64,000 nucleotides of DNA from Neoalteromonas facilis. Lineage in GTDB: Bacteria > Pseudomonadota > Gammaproteobacteria > Enterobacterales > Alteromonadaceae. The notes under the pieces are model-generated. The model was not told the DNA's origin. It was given only the letters and a program-made list of their open reading frames with translations, and made no database searches. The stretch's first letter is position 1. Every line of letters starts with the position of its first letter. A program made the translations under genes and the position numbers. The stretch is from NCBI RefSeq assembly GCF_002807665.1, contig NZ_PEAY01000003.1, positions 623,815 through 687,814 of the forward strand, read 5' to 3'. Below are positions 49,571-57,485 of the stretch, in pieces.

Positions 49571-50515
49571 ATGAGTAGTCAAGACGAAGAATGTCCAAAA
49601 TGCCCCCCCGAAGGCCTACCGCCTTGGATGGGAACCTTTGCTGATCTCATGTCGTTATTGATGTGTTTCTTCGTACTGCTATTGGCCTTCTCAGAGATGG
49701 ATGTTCTGAAGTTTAAACAGATTGCAGGCTCCATGAAGTTTGCTTTCGGTGTACAGAATAAAATTGAAGTGAAGGATATCCCAAAAGGTACCAGTGTTAT
49801 TGCTATGGAGTTTAGGCCAGGGCGCCCAGATCCAACGCCAATCGAAAACATTCAGCAGCAAACCATCGAAATGACCCAGCAAATGCTTGAGTTCCAAGCA
49901 GGCGATGAGGACTCCGCGGGTGGCCGTCAAAAGCAACGAGGAACTCAGCGTGGTGGTCAGGCTCAACAAACCGCGACTGATCAATCATCTTCTTCCACGC
50001 AACAAGCTGCGCAGGAAGAGGTCAACGAAATGATGAAAAAGGTGGCTCAACAATTAGAGAAGCAGATTGTTGACGGTTCTATTGAGATGGAGTCTTTAGG
50101 GCAGCAGATCACAATTCGAATTCGAGAAAATGGTTCGTTTTCGGCAGGATCTGCATTTTTACAACCGCAGTTTATCCCGATTATCCGTCAAATTGGTGAG
50201 TTGCTGGCTGATATGCCCGGCGAGATAGAAGTCTCAGGGCATAGTGATAGTCAACAAATATCCAATGAGCTATATCGGTCTAACTGGGATTTGTCCGCTC
50301 AACGTGCTGTCGCGGTGGCTGAAGAACTTAGACGTGCCAATGGTTTTGATGAATCGCGCATGTCCGTTGTTGGGCGAGCCGATACTGCGCCTCTGATTGA
50401 AGGGGAAGAAGCTGACGCGCGATCGCGAAACAGACGAGTTGAGATAGTGATCAATCAGGGTAAACCGATTATGTCTCAGCCTATTTCAGTGATTGAAGGT
50501 GACGGAAACGGCTAA
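49571..50515 (+). CDS. pomB: Flagellar motor stator protein PomB (MotB family)
   Basis: A 314-residue stator subunit. A short cytoplasmic N-terminus (SSQDEECPKCPPEG) leads to one membrane helix with the ion-binding Asp in FADLMSLLMCFFVLLLAF. A Gln/Ser-rich flexible periplasmic linker (about 105-160) is followed by an OmpA-like peptidoglycan-binding domain: VSGHSDSQQISNELYRSNWDLS and GRADTAPLIEGEEADARSRNRRVEI. It anchors the stator to the cell wall and forms the ion channel with PomA. It converges on the EVE-domain gene. Confidence 0.95.
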   Translation: MSSQDEECPKCPPEGLPPWMGTFADLMSLLMCFFVLLLAFSEMDVLKFKQIAGSMKFAFGVQNKIEVKDIPKGTSVIAMEFRPGRPDPTPIENIQQQTIEMTQQMLEFQAGDEDSAGGRQKQRGTQRGGQAQQTATDQSSSSTQQAAQEEVNEMMKKVAQQLEKQIVDGSIEMESLGQQITIRIRENGSFSAGSAFLQPQFIPIIRQIGELLADMPGEIEVSGHSDSQQISNELYRSNWDLSAQRAVAVAEELRRANGFDESRMSVVGRADTAPLIEGEEADARSRNRRVEIVINQGKPIMSQPISVIEGDGNG

Positions 50516-50525
50516 GTGCTGAAAC

Positions 50526-50987
50526 TTAGCCTGCGACAGCAAGTAACTGTTCGGCTTCGTTTGTTTGCACCGGCATAATCGATAACCTATGACCCGCTTT
50601 CACTAACGGAAGCTCAGTGATTTCAGGCATAGCCTTTATGCTTTTTAAGCTGATCACCTGTTTAAACGTTTGAACATGTTCTACTTCTACCATGTACCAG
50701 CGCGGGTTATCAGGCGTTGCTTTGGGATCAAAATATTTTGATTCAGGGTCAAACTGAGTCGTATCTACCAGACCAACGGCAGTAACTTTAGCCAGCCCAG
50801 TGATACCGATATTTTTGCAACTCGAATGGTAAATAAATACATGATCGCCAACCTTGACCGAGTCGCGCAAAAAGTTGCGCGCTTGGTAGTTGCGAACGCC
50901 ATCCCAAGTCGCTCGTTTATTCGGATGGCGCTTCAGATCATCTATGCCAAATACGTCAGGCTCGGTTTTAAAAAGCCAATAGTTCAT
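50526..50987 (-). CDS. EVE-domain protein
   Basis: A 153-residue single-domain EVE protein, the PUA-like fold known from human THYN1. It starts MNYWLFKTEPDVFGIDDL and has WDGVRNYQARNFLRDSVKVGDHVFIYHSSC, GLAKV and DPRWYMVEV-type strands, all family landmarks. EVE domains bind modified bases in nucleic acids. The ATG shares one base with the stop of the upstream cfa-like gene, so it looks like the last member of the ECF-controlled operon. Its target here is unknown. Confidence 0.9.
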   Translation of the reverse strand: MNYWLFKTEPDVFGIDDLKRHPNKRATWDGVRNYQARNFLRDSVKVGDHVFIYHSSCKNIGITGLAKVTAVGLVDTTQFDPESKYFDPKATPDNPRWYMVEVEHVQTFKQVISLKSIKAMPEITELPLVKAGHRLSIMPVQTNEAEQLLAVAG

Positions 50988-52246
50988 CAGGTTGTTCGAA
51001 CGATCTCACCATTAAATTGAGGTTTGGATAATACCAGCTGAACCGTACTAATGGTACGCTCTAAAAACCCGCCTTCACAGTAGTTCATGTAGTATTGCCA
51101 TAGGCGCATGAATCGGTCGTCATAACCATCATGTAACAAGGCTTCTCGGCTACTTTGAAATGCTTGCAACCAATCACGCAGCGTTCGGGCATAGTCTAAA
51201 CCAATATCGTGTAGGTCACGTATCATCAGGTCGGTGTGTTGCTTTAACGCTTTATTCATCACAAATTGTGATGGCAGAAAGCCTCCTGGGAAAATATGTT
51301 TTTGAATAAAATCGACACCGTTTGCATAGCTATCATAGCGGCGATCGTCGATGGTAATGGCCTGCAATACCATGAGTCCATCGGGTTTAAGCAGTGATGC
51401 ACATTTTTTGAAAAAGTTATTCAGGTATTCTTTTCCGACAGCCTCGATCATTTCGACCGAAACGAGTTTGTCGAACTTGCCTTCTAGCAAGCGGTAGTCC
51501 TTTTTCAACAGGGTGATTTGGTCCTGTAAACCTTCTTTTCTTACCCATGCATCAGCATAGGCAAACTGTTCTTCTGATATGGTGGTTGTAGTTACTTTGC
51601 AGCCGTAATGTTTCGCCGCAAATACCGCCAAACCGCCCCATCCTGTGCCAATTTCAATCAGGTGATCAGACGCTTTTAGTTGCAATTTATCGCAGATAGA
51701 TTTGAGCTTATGATGTTGAGCATCTGATAATGAACTGTTTACATCGGGGTATATGGCCGCCGAATACATCATGCTGCTGTCTAAAAAACGGGTGTACAGT
51801 TTATTTCCGAGATCATAGTGCGCGGCAATATTCTTTTTAGCTTGGACTTGTGAGTTCCTACGCAGCATATGTTTGATTTTGAGCACCGGCAAACTCAGCC
51901 ATTTGAATTTTGCTTCCCATTTATCCAACGTGGATAAGTTACGCGCGAATAAACGAATAACGTTGGTGAGGTTAGGGGTGTCCCATAGACCATCGGTAAA
52001 GGTCTCACCTGAAGCGACGCTACCGCCCAATAACAGATGACGATAAGCGCGAGGATCTTTTATATTGACCTCTGCATGTAAGTCACTGTCCTTATCGCCA
52101 AAAACAGATACCACACTAGCTTGTTCTTTAATGGTGAGCTGGCCGTGAGGGAGACTGGCCAGTACATTGAAAAATAATGACTTGCACAATTTGTCTACCC
52201 AGCTCATTTGTTGTTCAAATACTAAGGTTTGTTCACCATGGGTCAT
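50987..52246 (-). CDS. Cyclopropane-fatty-acyl-phospholipid synthase-like methyltransferase
   Basis: A SAM-dependent methyltransferase of the Cfa family, 419 residues. The SAM site LIEIGTGWGGLAVFAAKHYG is near residue 195, and the C-terminal YYMNYCEGGFLERTI keeps the Cys of the Cfa active site. Such enzymes methylate double bonds of membrane lipid acyl chains. The N-terminal region contains the lipid-binding domain (FGDKDSDLHAEVNIKDPRAYRHLLLGGSVA). It is coupled to the DUF1365 gene by an ATGA overlap. Members linked to ChrR operons have been tied to unusual modified fatty acids, so cyclopropane formation should not be taken for granted. Confidence 0.88.
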   Translation of the reverse strand: MTHGEQTLVFEQQMSWVDKLCKSLFFNVLASLPHGQLTIKEQASVVSVFGDKDSDLHAEVNIKDPRAYRHLLLGGSVASGETFTDGLWDTPNLTNVIRLFARNLSTLDKWEAKFKWLSLPVLKIKHMLRRNSQVQAKKNIAAHYDLGNKLYTRFLDSSMMYSAAIYPDVNSSLSDAQHHKLKSICDKLQLKASDHLIEIGTGWGGLAVFAAKHYGCKVTTTTISEEQFAYADAWVRKEGLQDQITLLKKDYRLLEGKFDKLVSVEMIEAVGKEYLNNFFKKCASLLKPDGLMVLQAITIDDRRYDSYANGVDFIQKHIFPGGFLPSQFVMNKALKQHTDLMIRDLHDIGLDYARTLRDWLQAFQSSREALLHDGYDDRFMRLWQYYMNYCEGGFLERTISTVQLVLSKPQFNGEIVRTT

Positions 52247-52980
52247 GATTTTTGTTCCTTCTTATTAGTTGGGTACGAGTAAAACGGCACTCTTTTTAAA
52301 AACAGTTTCAAGGCTTGCCAATAGATCCCAATGACCGTTCTTAATGCCATACTCGGAATAGACATAACTACGTGTCTAAGGCTATTTGAGTTCAATAGCT
52401 CTCGTTTCATATTTAGCGCTGCGGTGAAATGCCGCGTTTGTTGGTGGCAAGACAGCGAAAGTTGCAAGCGCTCATTGGGCTGGCGGATTGACCAACGGTA
52501 AACCATGTCCATTGGATTAAACGGTGACACATGAAATTGCTTGGCGGTATTTTCTTGCGAGTTTAAATCAACCAGATAATGGTGACGTTGATTCCATGGC
52601 GTGTTACTAACTTCCGCTAGCATATGAGTAAAATGCCCGTCATCGTTGCGCACAAAGTAAAAATTAACTGGACTAAAATAGAGACCAAAGGTTCGGACTT
52701 GCCCGAGCAAAAATACCGTACCCTGAATATTAACCCCAGCTAACGCCGAGCAACGCGCTAACACTGCTTGTTCAAGCGGTTCAGCTGGGTCTCCGAGGTA
52801 ATCGGCGCGGTTAAATTGCAAAGGTGCGAAGCCGCTAGCTGAAAAGCCTTTGACATTGGCGTCGATAAATTCAATTTCATCTAGCCTCAACCACAATAAA
52901 AAAATGTCATAGGTGAAGGCATGCTTTTTCGGCACAACTCGTTGATGATAAACCTCGCCACGATACAGAGCGCTTTCCAC
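52243..52980 (-). CDS. DUF1365-family protein
   Basis: A 245-residue protein starting SALYRGEVYHQRVVPKKHAFTY, the N-terminal signature of DUF1365. Other landmarks are FSPVNFYFVRNDDG, EVSNTPWNQRHHYLV and HVSPFNPMDMVYRW. No catalytic mechanism is known for certain. The family nearly always sits beside an amine-oxidase-like flavoprotein and a Cfa-like enzyme, as here, so it should act on the same lipid substrate. It overlaps the cfa-like gene by 4 bases and follows the flavoprotein gene by 10 bases. Confidence 0.9.
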   Translation of the reverse strand: MESALYRGEVYHQRVVPKKHAFTYDIFLLWLRLDEIEFIDANVKGFSASGFAPLQFNRADYLGDPAEPLEQAVLARCSALAGVNIQGTVFLLGQVRTFGLYFSPVNFYFVRNDDGHFTHMLAEVSNTPWNQRHHYLVDLNSQENTAKQFHVSPFNPMDMVYRWSIRQPNERLQLSLSCHQQTRHFTAALNMKRELLNSNSLRHVVMSIPSMALRTVIGIYWQALKLFLKRVPFYSYPTNKKEQKS

Positions 52981-52990
52981 TAGTCGTTCC

Positions 52991-54253
52991 TCACAATGAC
53001 GTTCCGAATCGTTTGCATACGTCGAGTGCGCTTTTTACGCCATCTTCGTGAAATCCGTTATACCAATAAGCCCCGCAAAAATGTAAGCCATTCACTCCAC
53101 AGATAGCACTCCGGCGTTGCTGCGCTTTCACCATAGTGTGATTGTACTGTGGATGTGCGTACTGATAGACCCCTAAAATTTTGTCAGGATCTATTTGCTT
53201 AGTGTTATTCAAGGTTACACAGAAAGTATGAGGTGCAGTCAAGCGCTGCAATATATTCATGTTGTACGTCACAGAGGCCGGCTGTTGGTTCTCATTGTCG
53301 ATTCCCTTAATCAGGTAATTCCAGCTGGCCCAGGCGAGTCGCCGCTGGGGCAATAAAGCCGTATCAGTGTGCAAAACGACTTCATTCATTTCATAAGGAA
53401 TGGCGCCTAAAATGTCTGCTTGTTCAGCCGTTGGTTCGCTTAGCATGGCTAAGGCTTGGTCGCTATGACAGGCAAAAATCACTTCGTCAAACGTGTTTAC
53501 CTCTCCGCTTTTGGTTTGGACGTTGTACGTCGCTTCATTGCGCGTAACGGCGTGAACGGGGCTTTGTAAGCGAATATGTTGCTTGAATCCCGCGGTTAAC
53601 GGTTCGATATACGTACTTGAACCGCCCACAATGGTGTACCACTGAGGTCTATTCGTTATATTGAGCAGTCCGTGATTGTTAAAGAATTGAAGAAAGAAGC
53701 GAAGGGGGAACTGTTTGGTTTGCTCAATTGACGCTGACCAAATAGCGGCGCACATGGGCAAAATGTAGTTGTTGGCAAAGGTATCGCTCAACCCCAACTC
53801 TTCAACGAAACCGAATAAGGTTTTGCTTTCATCCACTTCGCTGATATTCAATGCCTTACAGGCCTTGTTGAAGGTTAAAATGTCATTCACCATGCGCCAA
53901 AACGTAGGGCGAAATATATTGCGTCGCTGTGCAAACAGGCTATTGAGATTATTGCCATTATATTCAAGGTTATGCGCGCTGTTCTTTACACTGAAACTCA
54001 TTTCAGTCGGCTGAGATGTAACCCCAATTTGATCCATCAACTTTATGAAATGAGGATATGTCCAGTCATTGAATACGATGAAGCCGGTATCAATGTCGTA
54101 GTGCTTTCCGTCGACTTCAACCTGCTTTGTCGCGGTATGCCCGCCAATATAATCGTTGGCTTCAAACAGTGTAATATCATGATCTTTGTGCAGCAGATAG
54201 CCACAGGTTAACCCTGAGATACCACTACCTATAATTGCTATCTTTTTTCGCAT
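52991..54253 (-). CDS. FAD-dependent amine oxidase-like oxidoreductase
   Basis: A 420-residue flavoprotein. The FAD-binding Rossmann motif KIAIIGSGISGLTCGYLL starts at residue 4, followed by LFEANDYIGGHTAT, the amine-oxidase/desaturase type signature. YDIDTGFIVFNDWTYPHF and the C-terminal GLHFCGAYWYNGFHEDGVKSALD complete the FAD site. Likely a fatty-acyl desaturase or oxidase in the same lipid-modification route as the Cfa-like enzyme, but the substrate is unknown. The SDR gene is 3 bases upstream. Confidence 0.9.
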   Translation of the reverse strand: MRKKIAIIGSGISGLTCGYLLHKDHDITLFEANDYIGGHTATKQVEVDGKHYDIDTGFIVFNDWTYPHFIKLMDQIGVTSQPTEMSFSVKNSAHNLEYNGNNLNSLFAQRRNIFRPTFWRMVNDILTFNKACKALNISEVDESKTLFGFVEELGLSDTFANNYILPMCAAIWSASIEQTKQFPLRFFLQFFNNHGLLNITNRPQWYTIVGGSSTYIEPLTAGFKQHIRLQSPVHAVTRNEATYNVQTKSGEVNTFDEVIFACHSDQALAMLSEPTAEQADILGAIPYEMNEVVLHTDTALLPQRRLAWASWNYLIKGIDNENQQPASVTYNMNILQRLTAPHTFCVTLNNTKQIDPDKILGVYQYAHPQYNHTMVKAQQRRSAICGVNGLHFCGAYWYNGFHEDGVKSALDVCKRFGTSL

Positions 54254-54256
54254 TGC

Positions 54257-54991
54257 TTATTTTCCGCGTTTCATTTGACGTTTCATTGCGATACACAGTG
54301 CTTGTTTAATGGCGTCTGGTAACACATTCAGTAAGCGCAGTATAAGGCTAAAGCGCGTGGGGAAATAAATCGATGAACGGCGCTTTTCAATGCCATTGAG
54401 TAAATCTTCTGCGGCTTCTTCCACGCTGATTTTCATCGGCATTTCGAAATCGTTTTTATTGGTTAAAGGTGTCTCTACAAAGCCCGGAGACACCGATTGC
54501 ACGAGGACTCCTTCGCGCGCTAAGTCAACGGCCAAGCTTTTAGTAAAATAATGCAATGCGGCTTTACTGGCGCCGTAAGCCTGACTGCGAGTAAATGGCA
54601 ACAAGCGAGCGAGAGAATCCACGATGACGATCTGATCGTCACGCATAAAATTATGTCGAAGAGCAGCAACGCAATTAACCACGCCAAAGAAATTGGGGTT
54701 GAATACGCGGTGAAACATCTCGGGTTCGATTGCGTCAGTATCTACGTACTCGCATGTGCCAGCATTCAACACCGCGATATCACAGTCTATTGAGTTCAGA
54801 GCCTGAAACGTTTCGTCTGCACAGGTAACGTCGAATTGTAATGTAGAAATATTATCCATTGCGGCGAGGTGCGCGAGTTTTTCTGAATTTCTACCGCAGG
54901 CTATTACCCGGTAGTCCCTTCGGGCAGCCAGTTTCGCTAGCGCCTCACCAATGCCTGACGTTGCGCCGGTAATAAGAATTGTTTTACTCAT
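54257..54991 (-). CDS. Short-chain dehydrogenase/reductase
   Basis: A 244-residue classical SDR. The NAD(P)-binding ITGATSGIGEALAKLA is at the N-terminus, followed by ACGRN (hinting at NADPH use), LNAGTCEYV (NAG motif), the catalytic Ser in VIVDSLARL and YGASK as the YxxxK motif. The C-terminal end is hydrophobic and basic (SLILRLLNVLPDAIKQALC, then KRQMKRGK), which may attach it to the membrane. It overlaps the NTF2-like gene by 4 bases. Substrate unknown; context suggests a lipid. Confidence 0.9.
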   Translation of the reverse strand: MSKTILITGATSGIGEALAKLAARRDYRVIACGRNSEKLAHLAAMDNISTLQFDVTCADETFQALNSIDCDIAVLNAGTCEYVDTDAIEPEMFHRVFNPNFFGVVNCVAALRHNFMRDDQIVIVDSLARLLPFTRSQAYGASKAALHYFTKSLAVDLAREGVLVQSVSPGFVETPLTNKNDFEMPMKISVEEAAEDLLNGIEKRRSSIYFPTRFSLILRLLNVLPDAIKQALCIAMKRQMKRGK

Positions 54992-55410
54992 TGCAATCGC
55001 CTCTTAATTTTGCGCACCCAATAACCGAGAATCGGCACGTGCTCGTAAGCCATTTGACCGACATCGTAGTAATCGCGATGGTAAGTAACGTGAGAATCGT
55101 TAGTTTTGATGATTGATATCCCATCAACACTAATAGGTGTTGGCGTTTTTAACGCGGTTGACTCAAAACGCATTTGCCAGGTGACGACATATTTCTGTTC
55201 ATCGATGGCGTCAACACTGTCTATGTCGAATTCACATGAGCGTGTGCCTGACAGTAACGCATTAAAATAATCAGTTAACTCAGCAATACCGTTGTGCTTG
55301 CCGATTGGGTCAATGAACTCAATGTCGTTTGCATACACATTGGATAGTCCGCTTACATCTCTCACATTAAGTTGCTGATAAAAATCGCAAAATTTACGTA
55401 TTGCTTGCAT
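54988..55410 (-). CDS. NTF2/SnoaL-like small protein
   Basis: A 140-residue protein with the NTF2-like cone fold pattern: FCDFYQQLNVRDVSGLSNVYANDIEFIDPIGKHNG-type start, then alternating strands (KYVVTWQMRFES, SHVTYHRDYYDVGQM). Such folds serve as enzymes or binding pockets for small hydrophobic compounds. It is the first gene of the six-gene minus-strand operon ending in the EVE gene and lies 31 bases after a candidate ECF promoter. Function unknown. Confidence 0.8.
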   Translation of the reverse strand: MQAIRKFCDFYQQLNVRDVSGLSNVYANDIEFIDPIGKHNGIAELTDYFNALLSGTRSCEFDIDSVDAIDEQKYVVTWQMRFESTALKTPTPISVDGISIIKTNDSHVTYHRDYYDVGQMAYEHVPILGYWVRKIKRRLQ

Positions 55411-55440
55411 TAATGATCGCTTTTAGTTGTCGATTCATCT

Positions 55441-55468
55441 TTTACCTTTAAATGTAGAAGGTAGATCA
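55441..55468 (-). promoter_or_regulatory. Candidate ECF (ChrR-sigma) promoter of the six-gene operon
   Basis: On the minus strand TGATCT (55468-55463) is followed after exactly 16 bases by GGTAAA (55446-55441), 30 bases before the first start codon at 55410. It matches the two stronger copies at 55505 and 56133 in the -35 and spacing, with a weaker -10. Confidence 0.5.
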
Positions 55469-55504
55469 AGAAATGAGAAAATTTTGCAAAATGTACATGG
55501 CAAG

Positions 55505-55532
55505 CGATCCGTCTGTTGATTGCGCGCGTATA
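55505..55532 (+). promoter_or_regulatory. Candidate ECF promoter of the LON-domain gene
   Basis: CGATCC (55505-55510), a 16-base spacer and CGTATA (55527-55532) lie 33 bases before the start codon at 55566. The layout is identical to TGATCC-N16-CGTATC upstream of the sigma gene at 56133. Confidence 0.6.
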
Positions 55533-55565
55533 GTCGATCGTAAAGTCGCAAGAGGTGAATAGAAC

Positions 55566-56135
55566 GTGCAAACATTGCCTTTATTTCCGCTCTCCGCCCA
55601 CCTGTTACCGGGTGGTAGGTTGTCGTTGAGGATTTTTGAGCCGCGATATATACGTATGGTGAAAGAGGTTTGTGCTGCAAACGGGACATTTGTCGTCTGT
55701 ATGCTCAAAGCCGATGGTGATAAAACACTTAACTCACATATACATAGCATAGGCACGCAAAGCCGGATAGTCGATTTTGATGTACTTGAAGACGGCCTTT
55801 TGGGTATTACGGTTGAGGGTGTGGCTTGTGTCGAAATTAGCAATATACAAACCGAAGATGATGGATTGCGAATAGGGGATTGTCGGTTAATCGAATTATG
55901 GCAGGACACTATTCCTCAGGAGGCCATCGAGCCTATGCACGTCCGATTGAAAGAGATATTTGAGAAATACCCTGAAGTAAATGGTCTTTATTTATCCCCT
56001 AATTTCGAAGATCCCGTGTGGGTTATACATCGCTGGCTAGAGTTGTTACCTGTTGATACTTCTCAAAAGCAAGCGTTCTTGGCGCAAAAAGATTGCAGCA
56101 AAGTGATAGAGTTTCTGCGACAATTAATAGACTGA
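55566..56135 (+). CDS. Stand-alone LON N-terminal (substrate-binding) domain protein
   Basis: A 189-residue protein consisting only of the N-terminal domain of Lon protease. The start QTLPLFPLSAHLLPGGRLSLRIFEPRYIRMVKE is the LON domain signature. There is no AAA+ or peptidase domain. A helical C-terminal part (about 125-189) ends with WVIHRWLELLPVDTSQKQ. It may act as a substrate-recognition adaptor. The start is a GTG at 55566 with GAGGTGA about 8 bases upstream. It lies between the divergent lipid-modification operon and the sigma gene, and its stop codon forms the first three bases of the sigma gene's candidate -35. Confidence 0.88.
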   Translation: MQTLPLFPLSAHLLPGGRLSLRIFEPRYIRMVKEVCAANGTFVVCMLKADGDKTLNSHIHSIGTQSRIVDFDVLEDGLLGITVEGVACVEISNIQTEDDGLRIGDCRLIELWQDTIPQEAIEPMHVRLKEIFEKYPEVNGLYLSPNFEDPVWVIHRWLELLPVDTSQKQAFLAQKDCSKVIEFLRQLID

Positions 56136-56160
56136 TCCATTATTTTCTTTTTAGCGTATC
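56133..56160 (+). promoter_or_regulatory. Candidate autoregulated ECF promoter of the sigma-chrR pair
   Basis: TGATCC (56133-56138), 16 bases, then CGTATC (56155-56160), 29 bases before the sigma ATG. TGATCC is the known -35 of RpoE/ChrR-controlled promoters in Rhodobacter. The motif overlaps the stop codon of the LON-domain gene. Confidence 0.65.
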
Positions 56161-56188
56161 AAATAAAAAAGCTAAAAAGAGAATTCAC

Positions 56189-56803
56189 ATGCTAGTTGGA
56201 ATACCGTTGGAATCAAACGACGCGCGTCCAGTCAGACCAATAGACTGCGCTGAAGAGATGTCACAGTATTTAGTTGACGTGGCTTCTAACAGAAGTAAAA
56301 CGGCGTTTGCCAAAATATTTAGTTATTTTGCACCGCGGTTGCGCTCCTACGCGCTCAAGCAAATGGGCAATGAAGCGTTAGCGATGGAACTGGTGCAAGA
56401 CACCATGTCAAACGTTTGGCAAAAAGCGCATTTGTTCAACGCAGAGAAAGGGTCTCCCTCCACTTGGATTTTCACTATTGCACGTAACATTCGCTTCGAT
56501 ATGTTACGCAAACTGCAAAACAGAAAAGAAGACATCTGCTCGGAAGACCTTTGGCCGGTATTATGTGAACAAACCGCTGATCAAAACGAAACGTCTCTGG
56601 AAGAGCAAATGACGCTTGAACAGCTCGGTCACCTGTTTGATTCATTGCCAACTAAACAACGTGTTGTTATTGAAGCAATATACATTGATGGTAAGTCGCA
56701 ACAAGAAGTAGCAGATGAATTAGATATCCCGTTAGGCACCGTCAAGTCACGTACGCGCCTAGCATTACAACGTTTGAAAGATATGATAAAGCAGTATGAT
56801 TAA
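56189..56803 (+). CDS. ECF sigma factor, ChrR-partner (ECF11-like) type
   Basis: A 204-residue ECF sigma. Region 2 spans about 37-110 (KIFSYFAPRLRSYALKQMGN, ELVQDTMSNVWQKAHLF, STWIFTIARNIRFDMLRK), and region 4 about 140-195 (DSLPTKQRVVIEAIYIDGKS, QQEVADELDIPLGTVKSRTRLA). It differs clearly from the RpoE at 17 kb. The start at 56189 follows a weak AAAGAGA; an in-frame ATG at 56258 would trim the polar N-terminal tail and remains possible. The stop overlaps chrR by 8 bases. By homology to Rhodobacter RpoE-ChrR it should respond to singlet oxygen or organic peroxides, which is inference here. Confidence 0.93.
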   Translation: MLVGIPLESNDARPVRPIDCAEEMSQYLVDVASNRSKTAFAKIFSYFAPRLRSYALKQMGNEALAMELVQDTMSNVWQKAHLFNAEKGSPSTWIFTIARNIRFDMLRKLQNRKEDICSEDLWPVLCEQTADQNETSLEEQMTLEQLGHLFDSLPTKQRVVIEAIYIDGKSQQEVADELDIPLGTVKSRTRLALQRLKDMIKQYD

Positions 56804-57458
56804 TTTCCACCCCACGCATGAACAAATACGCAGCTTCGCTGAGGGAACATCTTCTTCAGCGGAAGCGCTCATGATTTCAGCTCACTGCGATATGTGTCCT
56901 CGTTGTATGGAACGTGTGCGCAGTGCGAGTGCGACGATGGCCAATGAAGCCTTCGCGGCCATTGATGACGATCCGAAGTTAACCGATATGTTGTCGGCTA
57001 TTTTGTCACAGCCAACCACTGAGATTGAAACGGTTAGTCGCAAAATGCCAGACTCAATTGAATTGGACGGGCGTTCCTTCAAATTACCGCGAGCGCTACA
57101 ACGTTATGCCAGTAAGACCGGTAATTGGTCATCTCTTGTGGGCAAACTATGGCAAGCGCCTGTTGATCTTGGTGATTTAGGCGTTGCGCATTTTATCTAT
57201 ATGGAAAAAGGTGGCCGTGTACCCGAGCACACGCACAGAGGCTCTGAAATGACATTGGTCATTAATGGAGAATTCAGTGACGGTTTGTCGCATTACGACT
57301 CTGGCGATTTTATCTCACTTACCGGTGAACACACGCATGCGCCGATTTCTGATGCTGATGAAGGTTGTTTAGTATTTAGTATAGTGGATAAGCCATTACA
57401 CTTTACCTCTGGCTTAGCTCGATTACTTAATCCTTTTAGTCATTTATTCTTTAAATAA
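56796..57458 (+). CDS. chrR: ChrR-family zinc anti-sigma factor with cupin domain
   Basis: A cytoplasmic anti-sigma factor of 220 residues. The N-terminal zinc anti-sigma domain shows H5, H30, C34 and C37 (HCDMCPRC), one position off H6/H31/C35/C38 of Rhodobacter ChrR. The C-terminal cupin (about 120-210) has HxHxxxE at H145, H147 and E151 plus a later His in GEHTHAP, matching the metal site needed to sense singlet oxygen in ChrR. It overlaps the sigma gene by 8 bases, the usual coupling of a sigma and its inhibitor. Confidence 0.94.
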   Translation: MINFHPTHEQIRSFAEGTSSSAEALMISAHCDMCPRCMERVRSASATMANEAFAAIDDDPKLTDMLSAILSQPTTEIETVSRKMPDSIELDGRSFKLPRALQRYASKTGNWSSLVGKLWQAPVDLGDLGVAHFIYMEKGGRVPEHTHRGSEMTLVINGEFSDGLSHYDSGDFISLTGEHTHAPISDADEGCLVFSIVDKPLHFTSGLARLLNPFSHLFFK

Positions 57459-57485
57459 AAAAAGCGTCCTAGGACGCTTTTTTTT
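57457..57485. terminator. Bidirectional terminator between chrR and bamD
   Basis: A perfect palindrome: an A-run (57457-57463), GCGTCCT joined to AGGACGC (57464-57477) and a T-run (57478-57485). It works as an intrinsic terminator on both strands. It overlaps the stop codons of both convergent genes. Confidence 0.9.

Noticed and set aside
56093..56188. Upstream extension of the ECF sigma gene to an ATG-like start at 56093
   Set aside because: The extension lies inside the LON-domain gene, upstream of the candidate promoter at 56133, and adds residues not typical of ECF sigmas.
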